Shown here: piece by piece, positions 26,660-35,195 of the stretch
How the letters are laid out: the number at the start of each line of letters is the position of its first letter
Position numbering within the stretch: position 1 is the stretch's first letter
DNA from: Frondihabitans sp. Leaf304
GTDB lineage: Bacteria > Actinomycetota > Actinomycetes > Actinomycetales > Microbacteriaceae
NCBI RefSeq assembly: GCF_001423105.1
Contig: NZ_LMNV01000005.1
Location: 67,422-131,421 of the forward strand
DNA length: 64,000 nt
Direction: 5' to 3'
Program-made: the position numbers and the translations under genes
Notes under the pieces: model-generated
Databases searched by the model: none
What the model saw: only the letters and a program-made list of their open reading frames with translations
What the model was told of the DNA's origin: nothing

Positions 26660-28110
26660 TTGTTGAGCACCGCCTCCATGACTTGCTTTGCTATCGGCGC
26701 GGCAATGCTGTTGCCGACACCGGATTGTCCCTGTCCTCCGCCGTTCCCCACGACGACCGCGACGGCCACCTTGGGGTCGTTCGCCGGAGCGAATCCTGTG
26801 AACCAGAGCGTGTACGGGTCGCCCGTGCCGTTCTCGGCAGTCCCCGTCTTACCGGCCACGTCGACGCCGTCAATTCTTGCATTGGTTCCCGTGCCCTTGG
26901 TGACGACCTCCGTCATCAGCTCGGTCAGGGTCGACGCCGTCTCGGCGCTGATCGGCTGACCGAATTCGTCGGCCTGGAAGTCTTGCAGGGTCGAGAGGTC
27001 GGGGTTCACGATGTTGTCGATGAGCGTGGGCGTCATCTCTTGCCCGCCGTTCGCGATCGCCGCCGTGATCATCGCGACCTGGAGCGGGCTCTCACGCACG
27101 CTGCCCTGGCCGAACGACTGCAGCATCAGCGTGGCGGTGTCGGAGGTCTCGGGGAACACGCTCTTCGCCGTCGTCTGCGGAATCTCGAACGCCGTGTCGA
27201 AGCCGAATGCCTTCGCCATGTCGTTGATGCGGTCGTAGCCGAGCTTCGCTCCGAGTTCGGCGAACGGGATGTTGCACGAGTCGATCAGTGCGGTCTCGAT
27301 GGTCACCTTCGACCCGCCACCGCAGGATCCGCCCTCGGCGTTCGTGATGCGGAATGTCGAGCCGGGGAGCTTCAGTGATGCGGGGTTGTCGAGCTTCGAG
27401 TCTTTGGTATAGCTGCCGCTCTCGAAGGCGGCGGCCGCGACGACCAGTTTGAACGTGGATCCGGGGAAGTACAGGTTGCCCTGGATCGCCCGGTTGATCA
27501 GCGGCTGCGTCGAGTCGTTGATCAGCGAGTCGTACGCCTTGAGCACACTGGCCCGGTCGTGGCTGGCGAGAGCGTTGGGGTCGTAGGAGCCTTTCGACAC
27601 CATGGCGAGGATCTTGCCGGTCGATGGCTCGATCGCCACGACCGACCCCGTGTTGTCGCCGAGTGCGTCGTAGGCGACCTTCTGCACGGTGGCATCGATC
27701 GTCGTGTTGACCGAGGCGCCCTCGGGGTCTTTGCCGGTGAGGAGCGAGTTGAGCTTGTCGAAGAACTGCGAGTTGGACGTGCCGGAGAGCTGCTTGTTGA
27801 GGGCGCTCTCGATGCCGGTCGAGCCCTCGCCGAGGGTGTAATAGCCGGTGACGGGCGAGTAGAGGTCGCCGTCGGAGTAGGTGCGGAGGAACTTGTACTG
27901 GTCATCGACGGGCTTGGATTCGGCGACGGCCTGACCATCGACGAGGATCGCACCGCGCTGGGCCGAGTAGCTCTGCAGAATCGCTCGCGTATTGCGCGAG
28001 TCGGACTTCAGCGAATCGGCCTGGATGCCGGTGATGTACGTGCTCGAGGCAAGGAGGGCGATGAACATGGCCAAGACGACCACGCTCACGCGCTTGAGTT
28101 CTTTGTTCAT
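26656..28110 (-). CDS. pbpA: Penicillin-binding protein PbpA (class B transpeptidase)
   Basis: A 484-aa membrane-anchored transpeptidase that cross-links peptidoglycan. An N-terminal membrane anchor (VSVVVLAMFIALLASSTYI) is followed by the dimerisation domain. The catalytic motifs are GSTFK with the active serine (about residue 218), SCN (about 272) and KTGTAENG (about 420). It overlaps rodA by one base and pknA by four, so it is translationally coupled on both sides. The pairing with a SEDS protein is the standard polymerase/transpeptidase unit. Confidence 0.96.
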   Translation of the reverse strand: MNKELKRVSVVVLAMFIALLASSTYITGIQADSLKSDSRNTRAILQSYSAQRGAILVDGQAVAESKPVDDQYKFLRTYSDGDLYSPVTGYYTLGEGSTGIESALNKQLSGTSNSQFFDKLNSLLTGKDPEGASVNTTIDATVQKVAYDALGDNTGSVVAIEPSTGKILAMVSKGSYDPNALASHDRASVLKAYDSLINDSTQPLINRAIQGNLYFPGSTFKLVVAAAAFESGSYTKDSKLDNPASLKLPGSTFRITNAEGGSCGGGSKVTIETALIDSCNIPFAELGAKLGYDRINDMAKAFGFDTAFEIPQTTAKSVFPETSDTATLMLQSFGQGSVRESPLQVAMITAAIANGGQEMTPTLIDNIVNPDLSTLQDFQADEFGQPISAETASTLTELMTEVVTKGTGTNARIDGVDVAGKTGTAENGTGDPYTLWFTGFAPANDPKVAVAVVVGNGGGQGQSGVGNSIAAPIAKQVMEAVLNK

Positions 28111-29531
28111 CAGCCGACCACCATCCTCGGGCCGCTGCGGACACCATCGGAGAGGCGCAGGAGCAGCGCGACGATGATCCAGTTCGAGAGGAGCGACGAC
28201 CCGCCCGCGGCGAGGAACGGCATCGTCAGCCCGGTCAGGGGGATAACCCGGGTGACCCCGCCCATGACGACGAAGACCTGCAGGGCCATGGCGAAGGCGA
28301 GCCCCACGCCGAGCAGCTTGCCGAAGTCGTCCTGGCCGACGAAGCCGATGCGGAACCCGCGCGACACGAGCAGCAGATACAGCGCGAGGATGGCGACGAG
28401 ACCGGCCAGACCGAGCTCTTCGCCGAGGGAGGCGATGATGTAGTCGCTCTGAGCGAGCGGCGTCGTCTGCGGGCTGCCCTGGCCGAAACCGGTGCCGATT
28501 AGACCGCCATTGGCGAGCCCGAACAGCCCTGCCACCAGCTGGAAGCTGCCACCGATGCGGTTGTAGGCCTCGGTCGAGAACGGGTCGAGCCAGGCCTCGA
28601 AGCGGCCGTGCACGTAGCTCATCGTGAGGGCGGCGACGAGCGCACCGCCGACGAAGAGGATCATGCCGAGGATCACCCAGGAGCCCTTGCCCGTGGCGAC
28701 GTAGATCATCACGACGAAGAGGCCGAAGTAGAGCAGCGAGGTACCGAGGTCGCGCTCGAAGATCAGCACGAGCATGGCGACGGCCCAGATGATGAGGATC
28801 GGGCCGAGGTCGCGGGCCCGCGGAAAGCGCATGCCGAGGATCTTCGGGCCCATCAGCGAGATGCTGTCGCGCGCCTGAACGAGGTAGCCGGCGAAGAAGA
28901 TCGCGAGCGTGATCTTGGCGATCTCACCGGGCTGGAACGACAGGGGCCCGACGTCGATCCAAACGCGCGCGGCGAGACCGCGACGACCGAGACCCGGCAC
29001 GAGGGGGAGGAGGAGGAAGACGATCGAGATGAACATCGCGATGTAGCGGTAGCGCGCGAGCACGCGGTAGTTGCGGATCACGAGAAGCACGGCGATCGCG
29101 ATGATCAGCGCTGCCGTGGTCCAGAGGATCTGCCGCTCACCCGCGTGGGTGGGATTCTGGGTCGTCCACGAGGCGATGTCGATGCGGTAGATCTCGGCGA
29201 TACCGAGGCCGTTGAGGGTCAGCGCGATCGGAACGAGGAACGGATCGGCCTCCCGCGCCACGACGCGCAGGATGACGTGGAGCACCAGGGCGAGCACGAG
29301 GATGATGATCTCGGACCAGAGCACGTCGGTCCGCAGTTCGCCGAGGGCACCGAGCTGCACCAGCACGAGCGCGCCCACGGCGATTCCGCAGGCGATGAGC
29401 AGCAGACCGAGCTCGATGTTGCGGAGCCTCGCCGGCTGCCGCAGACGGATCGAGATCGCCTGCGTGAGGTTTTGGGCCTTGCCTCCGGGATTGGTGGGCT
29501 TGCTGATGGCCTCGGTCGCGCTGTCACTCAC
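28110..29531 (-). CDS. rodA: SEDS peptidoglycan glycosyltransferase (RodA/FtsW)
   Basis: A 473-aa polytopic protein of the SEDS family that polymerises lipid II into glycan strands with a class B PBP partner. About ten to twelve hydrophobic segments are visible. Family motifs include the WIDVGPLSFQPGEIAKI region, the extracellular loop with ...GSFQLVAGLFGLANGGLIGTGFGQGSP..., and LGEELGLAGL. The GTG start overlaps the pstP stop by eight bases, and its stop overlaps pbpA by one. Its place in the pkn operon supports RodA rather than the septal FtsW. Confidence 0.95.
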   Translation of the reverse strand: MSDSATEAISKPTNPGGKAQNLTQAISIRLRQPARLRNIELGLLLIACGIAVGALVLVQLGALGELRTDVLWSEIIILVLALVLHVILRVVAREADPFLVPIALTLNGLGIAEIYRIDIASWTTQNPTHAGERQILWTTAALIIAIAVLLVIRNYRVLARYRYIAMFISIVFLLLPLVPGLGRRGLAARVWIDVGPLSFQPGEIAKITLAIFFAGYLVQARDSISLMGPKILGMRFPRARDLGPILIIWAVAMLVLIFERDLGTSLLYFGLFVVMIYVATGKGSWVILGMILFVGGALVAALTMSYVHGRFEAWLDPFSTEAYNRIGGSFQLVAGLFGLANGGLIGTGFGQGSPQTTPLAQSDYIIASLGEELGLAGLVAILALYLLLVSRGFRIGFVGQDDFGKLLGVGLAFAMALQVFVVMGGVTRVIPLTGLTMPFLAAGGSSLLSNWIIVALLLRLSDGVRSGPRMVVG

Positions 29532-30768
29532 CGGACTTCGCCAATCTCTCGACGATCATGCGGGCGTCGCTGAGGTTGTCGGCGTTGATGGTGCTGTCGA
29601 CGGTCTGGCGGTTGTAGGCGGAGAGCCCGGAGACCGACACTGTCGTCGTCTCGTAGACACTCGACAGCTTGATCGGGCCGAGGGCCTGCTGCACACCCTT
29701 GTAGATGACGACGGTGCCGTCCTGCTCGCCGACGTAGTAGTGGTCTTGGGTCCAGCGGTAGGTCGAGAACACGCCGACGGCCACGATGAGGATCGCGATC
29801 ACGAGGGCGGCGAGCCAGGTGATGCGTCGTCGACGGGCCCGGCGACGGTCTTCGGCGATGAGCTCGGCCAGGTACTCGTCGGATTCCGGCTCGAAGTGAC
29901 TGTCTTCGGGCGTGGTGGCGACCTTGAGCGGGTGCACGAGGATCGACGAGAGGCGCAGCGGTCGTCGACCCTCCTGGCCCTCGAAGGTCAGCGGCGCCGC
30001 GGCCGAGCCGACGGTCGTGGGCTGGTCGGCGGCCGACGAGTCGTCGTCGTCGACGTCGACGACCACGACGGTGACGTTGTCGGGGGCACCGTGGTCGAGC
30101 GTTTCTTTGACGAGGCGACGCGACACGGCCTCGGCGTCGAGGCCGGAGGCGAGGGCCTTGCGGATGCGATCCTCGGCCAGGTAGCTCGAGAGCCCGTCGG
30201 AGCAGATGAGCCAGCGGTCGCCCGGCTGCGTGCCGAGGGTCGCGGTGTCGATCTCGGGAGCCGCGTCGACATCGCCGAGCACGCGCATCAGCACGGAGCG
30301 CCGCGGATGCACGGCGGCCTCCTCCGGGGTGATCCGGCCGGAGTCGACGAGACGCTGCACGAAGGTGTGATCGGCCGTGATCTGGCTGAGCTCCCCCTCG
30401 CGGTAGAGGTAGATGCGCGAGTCGCCGATGTGCGCGATGGCGATGCTGTCGCCGACCCGCATCATCGCGCTGACCGTCGTGCCCATGCCGGTGAGCTCGG
30501 GGTGCTCGAACACGGTCTCGGCTAGAAGTTGGTTCGCGGCGATCAGAGACGACTGCAGAGCGAACTCCGCGTCGCCCGACGAGCTGTAGACCTTGTCGGT
30601 CTCGCGAATGCGCCGGATCGCGATCGCCGAAGCGACGTCACCGCCCGCGTGCCCACCCATGCCGTCGGCCACGACGAAGAGGTGGTTGCCCGCGTAACCG
30701 GAATCCTGGTTGTTAGCCCGGATCTTTCCGACATTGGAGAGGGCGGCGCTTTTGATCGACGACGTCAC
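29524..30768 (-). CDS. pstP: PP2C-family Ser/Thr phosphatase PstP
   Basis: A 414-aa membrane-bound phosphatase that reverses PknA/PknB phosphorylation. Metal-binding motifs are visible: RANNQDSG, VADGMGGHAGGD, GMGTTV, AHIGDSRIYL, CSDGLS and GAPDNVTVVVV. The catalytic domain covers the first 240 residues. An acidic linker and a basic run (RRRARRRRITW) precede one membrane helix (about residue 320) and an exterior domain of about 75 residues. I chose the GTG at 30768, five bases after the fhaB stop; a TTG at 30789 lies inside fhaB. Confidence 0.95.
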   Translation of the reverse strand: MTSSIKSAALSNVGKIRANNQDSGYAGNHLFVVADGMGGHAGGDVASAIAIRRIRETDKVYSSSGDAEFALQSSLIAANQLLAETVFEHPELTGMGTTVSAMMRVGDSIAIAHIGDSRIYLYREGELSQITADHTFVQRLVDSGRITPEEAAVHPRRSVLMRVLGDVDAAPEIDTATLGTQPGDRWLICSDGLSSYLAEDRIRKALASGLDAEAVSRRLVKETLDHGAPDNVTVVVVDVDDDDSSAADQPTTVGSAAAPLTFEGQEGRRPLRLSSILVHPLKVATTPEDSHFEPESDEYLAELIAEDRRRARRRRITWLAALVIAILIVAVGVFSTYRWTQDHYYVGEQDGTVVIYKGVQQALGPIKLSSVYETTTVSVSGLSAYNRQTVDSTINADNLSDARMIVERLAKSGE

Positions 30769-30772
30769 CCGG

Positions 30773-31309
30773 TTACCGCCGCAACTCAAAGCTCGTGGTG
30801 CCGATGGTGATCGTGGCGTTCGACGGGACGGGGGTCGGGACGGTGATGCGCTCGCCGTTCAGGAACGTGCCGTTCGTGGAGTCGAGATCCTGGATCACCC
30901 AGCGGCCGTTCCACAGCATGAGTCGGGCGTGGTGGGTCGAGGTGTAGTCGTCGCGGATGATCAGGTTGCTCTCGTTGGAGCGGCCGATCGTCAGGGGCCC
31001 GTCGCCGAGAGGCATCTCGAGGCCGTTCTTCGCGCCCTTGGTGATCACGAGGCGGGTCGCCGCTGCACCGGCCGGGGCGGACGGCGGCGGGGTGCGAGGG
31101 GCACTGGGTGCGGCCTGGGGTGTCGGGGTGGGCGGCGTGGCCGCGGATCCTGCGCCCTGGTGGCTCTGGGCCTGCTGGTCGGCCGGAAGACGCTTGGCGC
31201 GTTGACCGAACAGGTCGCTGCGGAGGGCGTAGACGATGAAGAAGATGAACAGCCACAGCACCACGATGAACGCGAGGCGGAGGGCGAGGAGAGTCAGCTC
31301 AGAGGTCAT
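30773..31309 (-). CDS. fhaB: FHA-domain membrane protein FhaB (FipA-like)
   Basis: A 178-aa protein with an N-terminal membrane helix (LALRLAFIVVLWLFIFFIVYAL), a Pro/Ala-rich linker (about residues 50-85) and a C-terminal forkhead-associated domain with the phosphothreonine-binding pattern IGRS...N.I, STHHA and STNGTFLNG. In mycobacteria FhaB (FipA) binds phosphorylated FtsZ/FtsQ partners and links kinases to division. The ATG at 31309 overlaps the fhaA stop as ATGA; the frame runs on upstream only as an overlap with fhaA. Confidence 0.94.
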   Translation of the reverse strand: MTSELTLLALRLAFIVVLWLFIFFIVYALRSDLFGQRAKRLPADQQAQSHQGAGSAATPPTPTPQAAPSAPRTPPPSAPAGAAATRLVITKGAKNGLEMPLGDGPLTIGRSNESNLIIRDDYTSTHHARLMLWNGRWVIQDLDSTNGTFLNGERITVPTPVPSNATITIGTTSFELRR

Positions 31310-32031
31310 CGGCGGCCTCCGGACGAGCCGCTTCGACCGGGGTCGGCGGAGCCGCGAGGGGGCGTCGAGACGGGAAGCACTCGGAACACGATACGCGTAC
31401 GACCGATTTGAATGACGGAATCCGGCTGGATGACCGCCTTCGTCAGGGCCTGACCGTCGAGTTTCGACCCGTTCGTCGACCCCAGATCGGTGGCCTGGGC
31501 GTGCGTGCCATCCCACACGAATTCGACGTGCTTGCGGCTCGTGCCGGTGTCTTGCACGGTGATGTCGGCTTCGCTGCCTCGGCCCACGACGGTGCGGCCC
31601 TTGGGGAGGGTGTGGCGACGGCCGTCGATCTCGAGGATCCCGGACCACGTCACATCCTCTTCGCGCACATTGGCCGACTCGACGCGGATGATCCCCACCG
31701 TCAACTGCGAGTCTTCTTCGAGAGCGATGCGAACGGGCCCGGCGAACGAGTAGTTCTGCGTGGAGGCGTGCTTCTCGACCAGGGCATGGAGCTCGTCGAT
31801 GAGGGCGGCACCCATGCCGTCCATCTTCGCGAAATCCTGGGCGGCGAGCTTCACCCGGAAGTCGTTCGGTGCGAGGATCCGCTCGCGCGACACCACGGCC
31901 GCTTTGACATCGAGCTCGCGCCGGAGGGCCGCGGTGATCTCGAGAGGCTGCACGCCGGAACGGAACGTCTTGGAGAAGGCGCCGTTGACGGCACGCTCCA
32001 GGCGTCGTTCGAAGTTGTCGAGCAGTCCCAT
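31306..32031 (-). CDS. fhaA: FhaA: DUF3662 and FHA domain protein
   Basis: A 241-aa cytoplasmic adaptor. The N-terminal DUF3662 domain (MGLLDNFERRLERAVNGAFSK..., residues 1-115) is specific to actinobacterial FhaA. The C-terminal FHA domain (about 145-220) carries VGRGSEADI, TSRKHVEF and STNGSKLDG. In mycobacteria FhaA binds the phosphorylated pseudokinase domain of MviN and so regulates lipid II export. It is the first gene of the seven-gene leftward operon. Confidence 0.95.
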   Translation of the reverse strand: MGLLDNFERRLERAVNGAFSKTFRSGVQPLEITAALRRELDVKAAVVSRERILAPNDFRVKLAAQDFAKMDGMGAALIDELHALVEKHASTQNYSFAGPVRIALEEDSQLTVGIIRVESANVREEDVTWSGILEIDGRRHTLPKGRTVVGRGSEADITVQDTGTSRKHVEFVWDGTHAQATDLGSTNGSKLDGQALTKAVIQPDSVIQIGRTRIVFRVLPVSTPPRGSADPGRSGSSGGRR

Positions 32032-32140
32032 GGGTCTCCTGGTCGGTGTGGCTCATGCGGGCGCGGGGATGCCCTGCCCTTGCAAGAGTAGGGGCCGGTG
32101 CATGCTATCGTTTTCAGGTTGGCCCAGGCGGCCAACGCTG

Positions 32141-32227
32141 GCGCGAGTGGCGGAATAGGCAGACGCGCACGGTTCAGGTCCGTGTGCCCGAAAGGGCGTG
32201 GGGGTTCAACTCCCCCCTCGCGCACCA
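32141..32227 (+). tRNA. tRNA-Leu (anticodon CAG)
   Basis: An 87-nt class II tRNA. The acceptor GCGCGAG pairs with CTCGCGC at 32217-32223. The anticodon stem CACGG/CCGTG encloses CAG at 32175-32177. A long variable arm (TGCCCGAAAGGGCGT) is typical of leucine tRNA, the T arm has GGGTTCAACTCCC, and the CCA end is encoded. It diverges from fhaA and converges on the glycosyltransferase gene. Confidence 0.97.
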
Positions 32228-32258
32228 GCAGCACTGAGACACTAGATACTCAGATAAG

Positions 32259-32290
32259 AAGAGGACCAGCCGAAAGGCTGGTCCTCTTTT
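32259..32290. terminator. Bidirectional terminator after tRNA-Leu
   Basis: AAGAGGACCAGCC (32259-32271) pairs perfectly with GGCTGGTCCTCTT (32276-32288) around a GAAA tetraloop, with T residues following. It lies between the convergent tRNA-Leu and glycosyltransferase genes. Confidence 0.9.
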
Positions 32291-32306
32291 GTGCGTTTCA
32301 GCGGCT

Positions 32307-33056
32307 TCAGCGCATCTGGGTGCGAAGCGCGAGTCGGCGGAGAAAGCGGAGGAGAGGCAGCTCCTCCGGCCAGTGGAGCACAACCGAGTGCAGACCGCGG
32401 CGCATCCGCAGACGGCCTTTGCCATCGAAGAGCGGGCGCATCGAGATGCCCGGGCGCAGACGCACGAGAAAGCGGATTCGGTGGCGTCGACCGAGGTGGT
32501 ACGACAGATCGAAATCGTCGTGGACGGCCTCCGAAGCGTGCACCTCGTCGCGGACGTCCACCCAGGCCTGACGCCGCATGGCGAGGTTGGAACCGAAGAC
32601 GGGCACGTGCGAGAGAGCAAGCCCGGCGAAGAAGAAGTACGCCCCCAAGTAGACCAGTGCTGCCGGGCGACGGAGCCAGGTCGGGCCGTCGAGAAAGTAC
32701 GCGCCTCCGGTGACCGCATCCACGTCGGGCCGCCGGTCGAACTCCTTCATTACGGTTTCGATCCAGTCGGCCGGTACGACGGTGTCGGCATCGACCCGGG
32801 CGATGATGTCGCCGCGTGCGGCGTCGTATCCCGTTCCGCTCGCTGCCGCGATGCCTCGCTTTAACTCCGGGATCACGACCGCTCCCGCCCGGGTCGCGAC
32901 GAGAGCGCTCGCGTCCGTCGAGCCGTTGTCGACGACGATGATCTCGAGCATTCGCTGCGACTGCAGCGACAGCGCCCGCAGGCAAGCGATGAGCACTGCG
33001 GCATCGTCTTTGACCGGGATGACGATGGAGACGGTCAGGGGCGGTGTTGCGGTCAT
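32307..33056 (-). CDS. Family 2 glycosyltransferase
   Basis: A 249-aa GT-A fold enzyme that would move a sugar from a nucleotide-sugar donor. It begins LTVSIVIPVKDDAAVL. The nucleotide-binding VDNGSTDAS lies near residue 42, the metal-binding motif is RVDADTVVPADW (about 87), and the acceptor-side part is DDFDLSYHLGR (about 178). Two hydrophobic stretches around residue 130 (LVYLGAYFFFAGLAL) suggest membrane association. The basic C-terminal tail is typical of inner-membrane GT2 enzymes. Donor and acceptor are not predictable. Confidence 0.88.
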   Translation of the reverse strand: MTATPPLTVSIVIPVKDDAAVLIACLRALSLQSQRMLEIIVVDNGSTDASALVATRAGAVVIPELKRGIAAASGTGYDAARGDIIARVDADTVVPADWIETVMKEFDRRPDVDAVTGGAYFLDGPTWLRRPAALVYLGAYFFFAGLALSHVPVFGSNLAMRRQAWVDVRDEVHASEAVHDDFDLSYHLGRRHRIRFLVRLRPGISMRPLFDGKGRLRMRRGLHSVVLHWPEELPLLRFLRRLALRTQMR

Positions 33057-33148
33057 GGTGGTGCTCCGTCGGCAAGCGATCGTGGCGCGTTCCCGCGGGC
33101 GCGGGAGGGGGCGTCATGATGGCACGGTAGGCGCTCCGGCCGGTCTGG

Positions 33149-33186
33149 GTCCGGTCCGTCTCCGTCAGTCCGGCCCGTCTCCGTCA
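33149..33186. repeat. 19-bp tandem duplication
   Basis: GTCCGGTCCGTCTCCGTCA at 33149-33167 is followed directly by the same sequence with one change at 33168-33186. It ends at the stop codon of the next leftward gene. Confidence 0.8.
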
Positions 33187-33915
33187 GGCAGCGTCGGTGT
33201 CGTCCTCATCATTCGCCAGCGTGCGATCGACCCGGCGCCGCCGAGTCGGGGTCGGAGGAATCAACCGGTAGATGTCTGACCAGCACGCCTCGAATTCGAC
33301 CGGGGTGATCGCGCCGAGGGTCAGTGCCCTATCCATCTCGCGAAGGACTTGCAGGCACGCCCTCATGAGCTCGAGGTCGCCGGTTAGCTCGTACCGATCG
33401 CCGATGTCGACCACGGCGACGACGAGGTGCCGGCTCCCTGCGCGAAGACGCCTGGTGACCCGCATGAGCGGCCAGAATCCGGCCGCGTACAGGGCGAGTC
33501 CGATGGCGAAAGCCTCAGGAGCGGGCAACACATGAAAGGCGATCATCAGCAACAGACCGAGGACTGCCCCGATGAGCGGCCACGCGTGCACGATCCGAAG
33601 CAGACGGCGCTCCGACCTGCTCGTGCCGGGGGCGTAGACGGTCAGGTGCGTACGGCTCCACACCGACCGGTTCGCGGGACTCACATCGACCGTTCCCCAC
33701 AGGTGCTCGCCGTCCGACAGGCGATTGAGGATCCGAGTCAGGCGCGACGGGTGCGGGGACGATGCTCGTCCTTGATCGTGAAATGGTGCGATGGCCACGG
33801 TGCGACCGTAGATCGGCGGGAGTGCCTCTCTGATGTTCCTAACGGCATCCCTACGCGAAAGCGCTGAATACTCACGGTTTCCGAACGACGCGTGGCTGAG
33901 GTCGCGGGGTGTCAC
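33184..33915 (-). CDS. Hypothetical two-pass membrane protein
   Basis: A 243-aa protein of no recognised family. Residues 1-110 are hydrophilic (DGEHLWGTVDVSPANRSVWSRTHLTVYAPGTSRSERR). A hydrophobic hairpin follows (LIGAVLGLLLMIAFHVL and FAIGLALYAAGFWPLM, about 114-150). The rest is soluble, with an acidic helical part and a basic C-terminal end (PTPTRRRRVDRTL). The GTG at 33915 is only nine bases from the ATG of the divergent gene and has no clear ribosome site, so the real start may lie further in. The frame has strong third-position GC. Confidence 0.65.
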   Translation of the reverse strand: MTPRDLSHASFGNREYSALSRRDAVRNIREALPPIYGRTVAIAPFHDQGRASSPHPSRLTRILNRLSDGEHLWGTVDVSPANRSVWSRTHLTVYAPGTSRSERRLLRIVHAWPLIGAVLGLLLMIAFHVLPAPEAFAIGLALYAAGFWPLMRVTRRLRAGSRHLVVAVVDIGDRYELTGDLELMRACLQVLREMDRALTLGAITPVEFEACWSDIYRLIPPTPTRRRRVDRTLANDEDDTDAA

Positions 33916-33924
33916 ACTTCGATC

Positions 33925-34143
33925 ATGAGTATCGACGAATGGTGGCCCCGACTCAGCCCCTCGACACAGGCGTCGATTATCGCCAACAACGGCGACGCCC
34001 TATCGGACGGCATTCGCGACGAGGTAGTCGCAGCAGGCGGTCTTCCTCTCCGCGCTGAAACCGGGGAGGAAGAAACGGAGGGGTGGTTCCTCGACGATGC
34101 GGCGGTGGACTGGATCGAAGCCCGGGCCAACGACGAAGAGTGA
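33925..34143 (+). CDS. Small conserved hypothetical protein (72 aa)
   Basis: A 72-aa acidic protein beginning MSIDEWWPRLSPSTQASII and ending DAAVDWIEARANDEE. It is helical in appearance with no cysteines or membrane segment. The compact amphipathic build and coding-like composition support a real gene. No function can be assigned. It lies 67 bp before the DsbA-like gene on the same strand. Confidence 0.6.
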   Translation: MSIDEWWPRLSPSTQASIIANNGDALSDGIRDEVVAAGGLPLRAETGEEETEGWFLDDAAVDWIEARANDEE

Positions 34144-34210
34144 CCTCGACGCCCCAGTCACCGGGGTGGCATGCGAGAGTAGAGGCCACACCGAGAGCAG
34201 GGATTTTCCG

Positions 34211-35065
34211 ATGTCGAACGCCGAACGGCCGAGTAAGAACGCCCGCCGCGAGCACGCTCGCGAAGTAGCGAAGAAGCGCCAAGAACAAGAACGCAAGCGC
34301 CGTCTACGCAATCGCATCTTCTTACAGGGGGGTATCGGCCTCGCCATCGCGGCGATCGTCGTGGTGATCATCCTGGTGATACAGGCGTCGAACAGCGGCA
34401 GCACCACTCGCGTCTCGAGCGACGCCGGCCCGAAGAACATGGTCACCGACGGCATCCAGTTCCAGGGTGTCGACGGCAAGGTCGAGCCGGTCGCGACAGC
34501 CGGTGTCAAAGCCAGTGCCGCGCCGTCGCCGGTGGCCACGTCGAACGCCGATGGCGCGGCCAAGGTCGTCACTTACATCGACTGGGCCTGCCCGGTCTGC
34601 AAGCAATTCGAGGCCAGCTACTCGAAAGACATCCTGTCGCGCGTCGCGGCGGGCAAGGCGACCCTCGAGATCCACCCGGTGTCGATCCTCGACCGCAACT
34701 ACCAGAACAGCCGCTACGCCAGCCGCGCAGCCAATGCGGCGGCGTGCGTCGCGAACTACGACCCCGACAACTTCCTCTCCGTCCAGACGGAGTTCTACGA
34801 CAATCAGCCGGCCGAGGGGTCGAACGGGCTGAGTGACACGCAGATCAAGAAGCTCGTTCGTGATGGAGGGGTGACTGACGCGTCGGTCAGCTCGTGCATC
34901 GACGACGAGGAGTTCGGCAGCTGGGTCACCGCCGAGACGAACCGCGTGCTCGCCGACAAGTCGCTGGTCAACCCGGCGCAGGGCGGATTCGGCACGCCGA
35001 CCGTGTTCGTCAACGGCACCCTGTGGAGCGGCTCGACCGACCTGCTGGCCGAGATCGACAAGTAG
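34211..35065 (+). CDS. DsbA-family thioredoxin-fold membrane protein
   Basis: A 284-aa protein with a strongly basic cytoplasmic N terminus (residues 1-38, RREHAREVAKKRQEQERKRR), a membrane helix (GGIGLAIAAIVVVIILVIQ, about 41-59) and an exterior thioredoxin-like domain. The redox motif is WACPVCKQF (about residue 128) and the cis-proline loop is FGTPTVFVNG (about 262). This matches actinobacterial DsbA/DsbC-like proteins that oxidise or isomerise disulfides in exported proteins. The ATG at 34211 is preferred over the open frame that starts at 34097, which overlaps the previous gene. Confidence 0.9.
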   Translation: MSNAERPSKNARREHAREVAKKRQEQERKRRLRNRIFLQGGIGLAIAAIVVVIILVIQASNSGSTTRVSSDAGPKNMVTDGIQFQGVDGKVEPVATAGVKASAAPSPVATSNADGAAKVVTYIDWACPVCKQFEASYSKDILSRVAAGKATLEIHPVSILDRNYQNSRYASRAANAAACVANYDPDNFLSVQTEFYDNQPAEGSNGLSDTQIKKLVRDGGVTDASVSSCIDDEEFGSWVTAETNRVLADKSLVNPAQGGFGTPTVFVNGTLWSGSTDLLAEIDK

Positions 35066-35083
35066 GTCGCGCGGGCCCTTTCT

Positions 35084-35139
35084 GACGCGGATCGGCCATA
35101 ACGACGGGGTTAGCCGCGTCGGTATGGCCGATCCGCGTC
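35084..35139 (+). terminator. Large perfect hairpin downstream of the dsbA-like gene
   Basis: GACGCGGATCGGCCATA (35084-35100) pairs perfectly over 17 bp with 35123-35139 across a 22-base loop. It could end transcription from the upstream gene, but there is no T-run; it may instead be a palindromic repeat. Confidence 0.55.
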
Positions 35140-35195
35140 GCTTTGCTCGCAGGGCACCACCGCTCGATGTCGGAGGCTCGTCGTAGCCTGCTGCC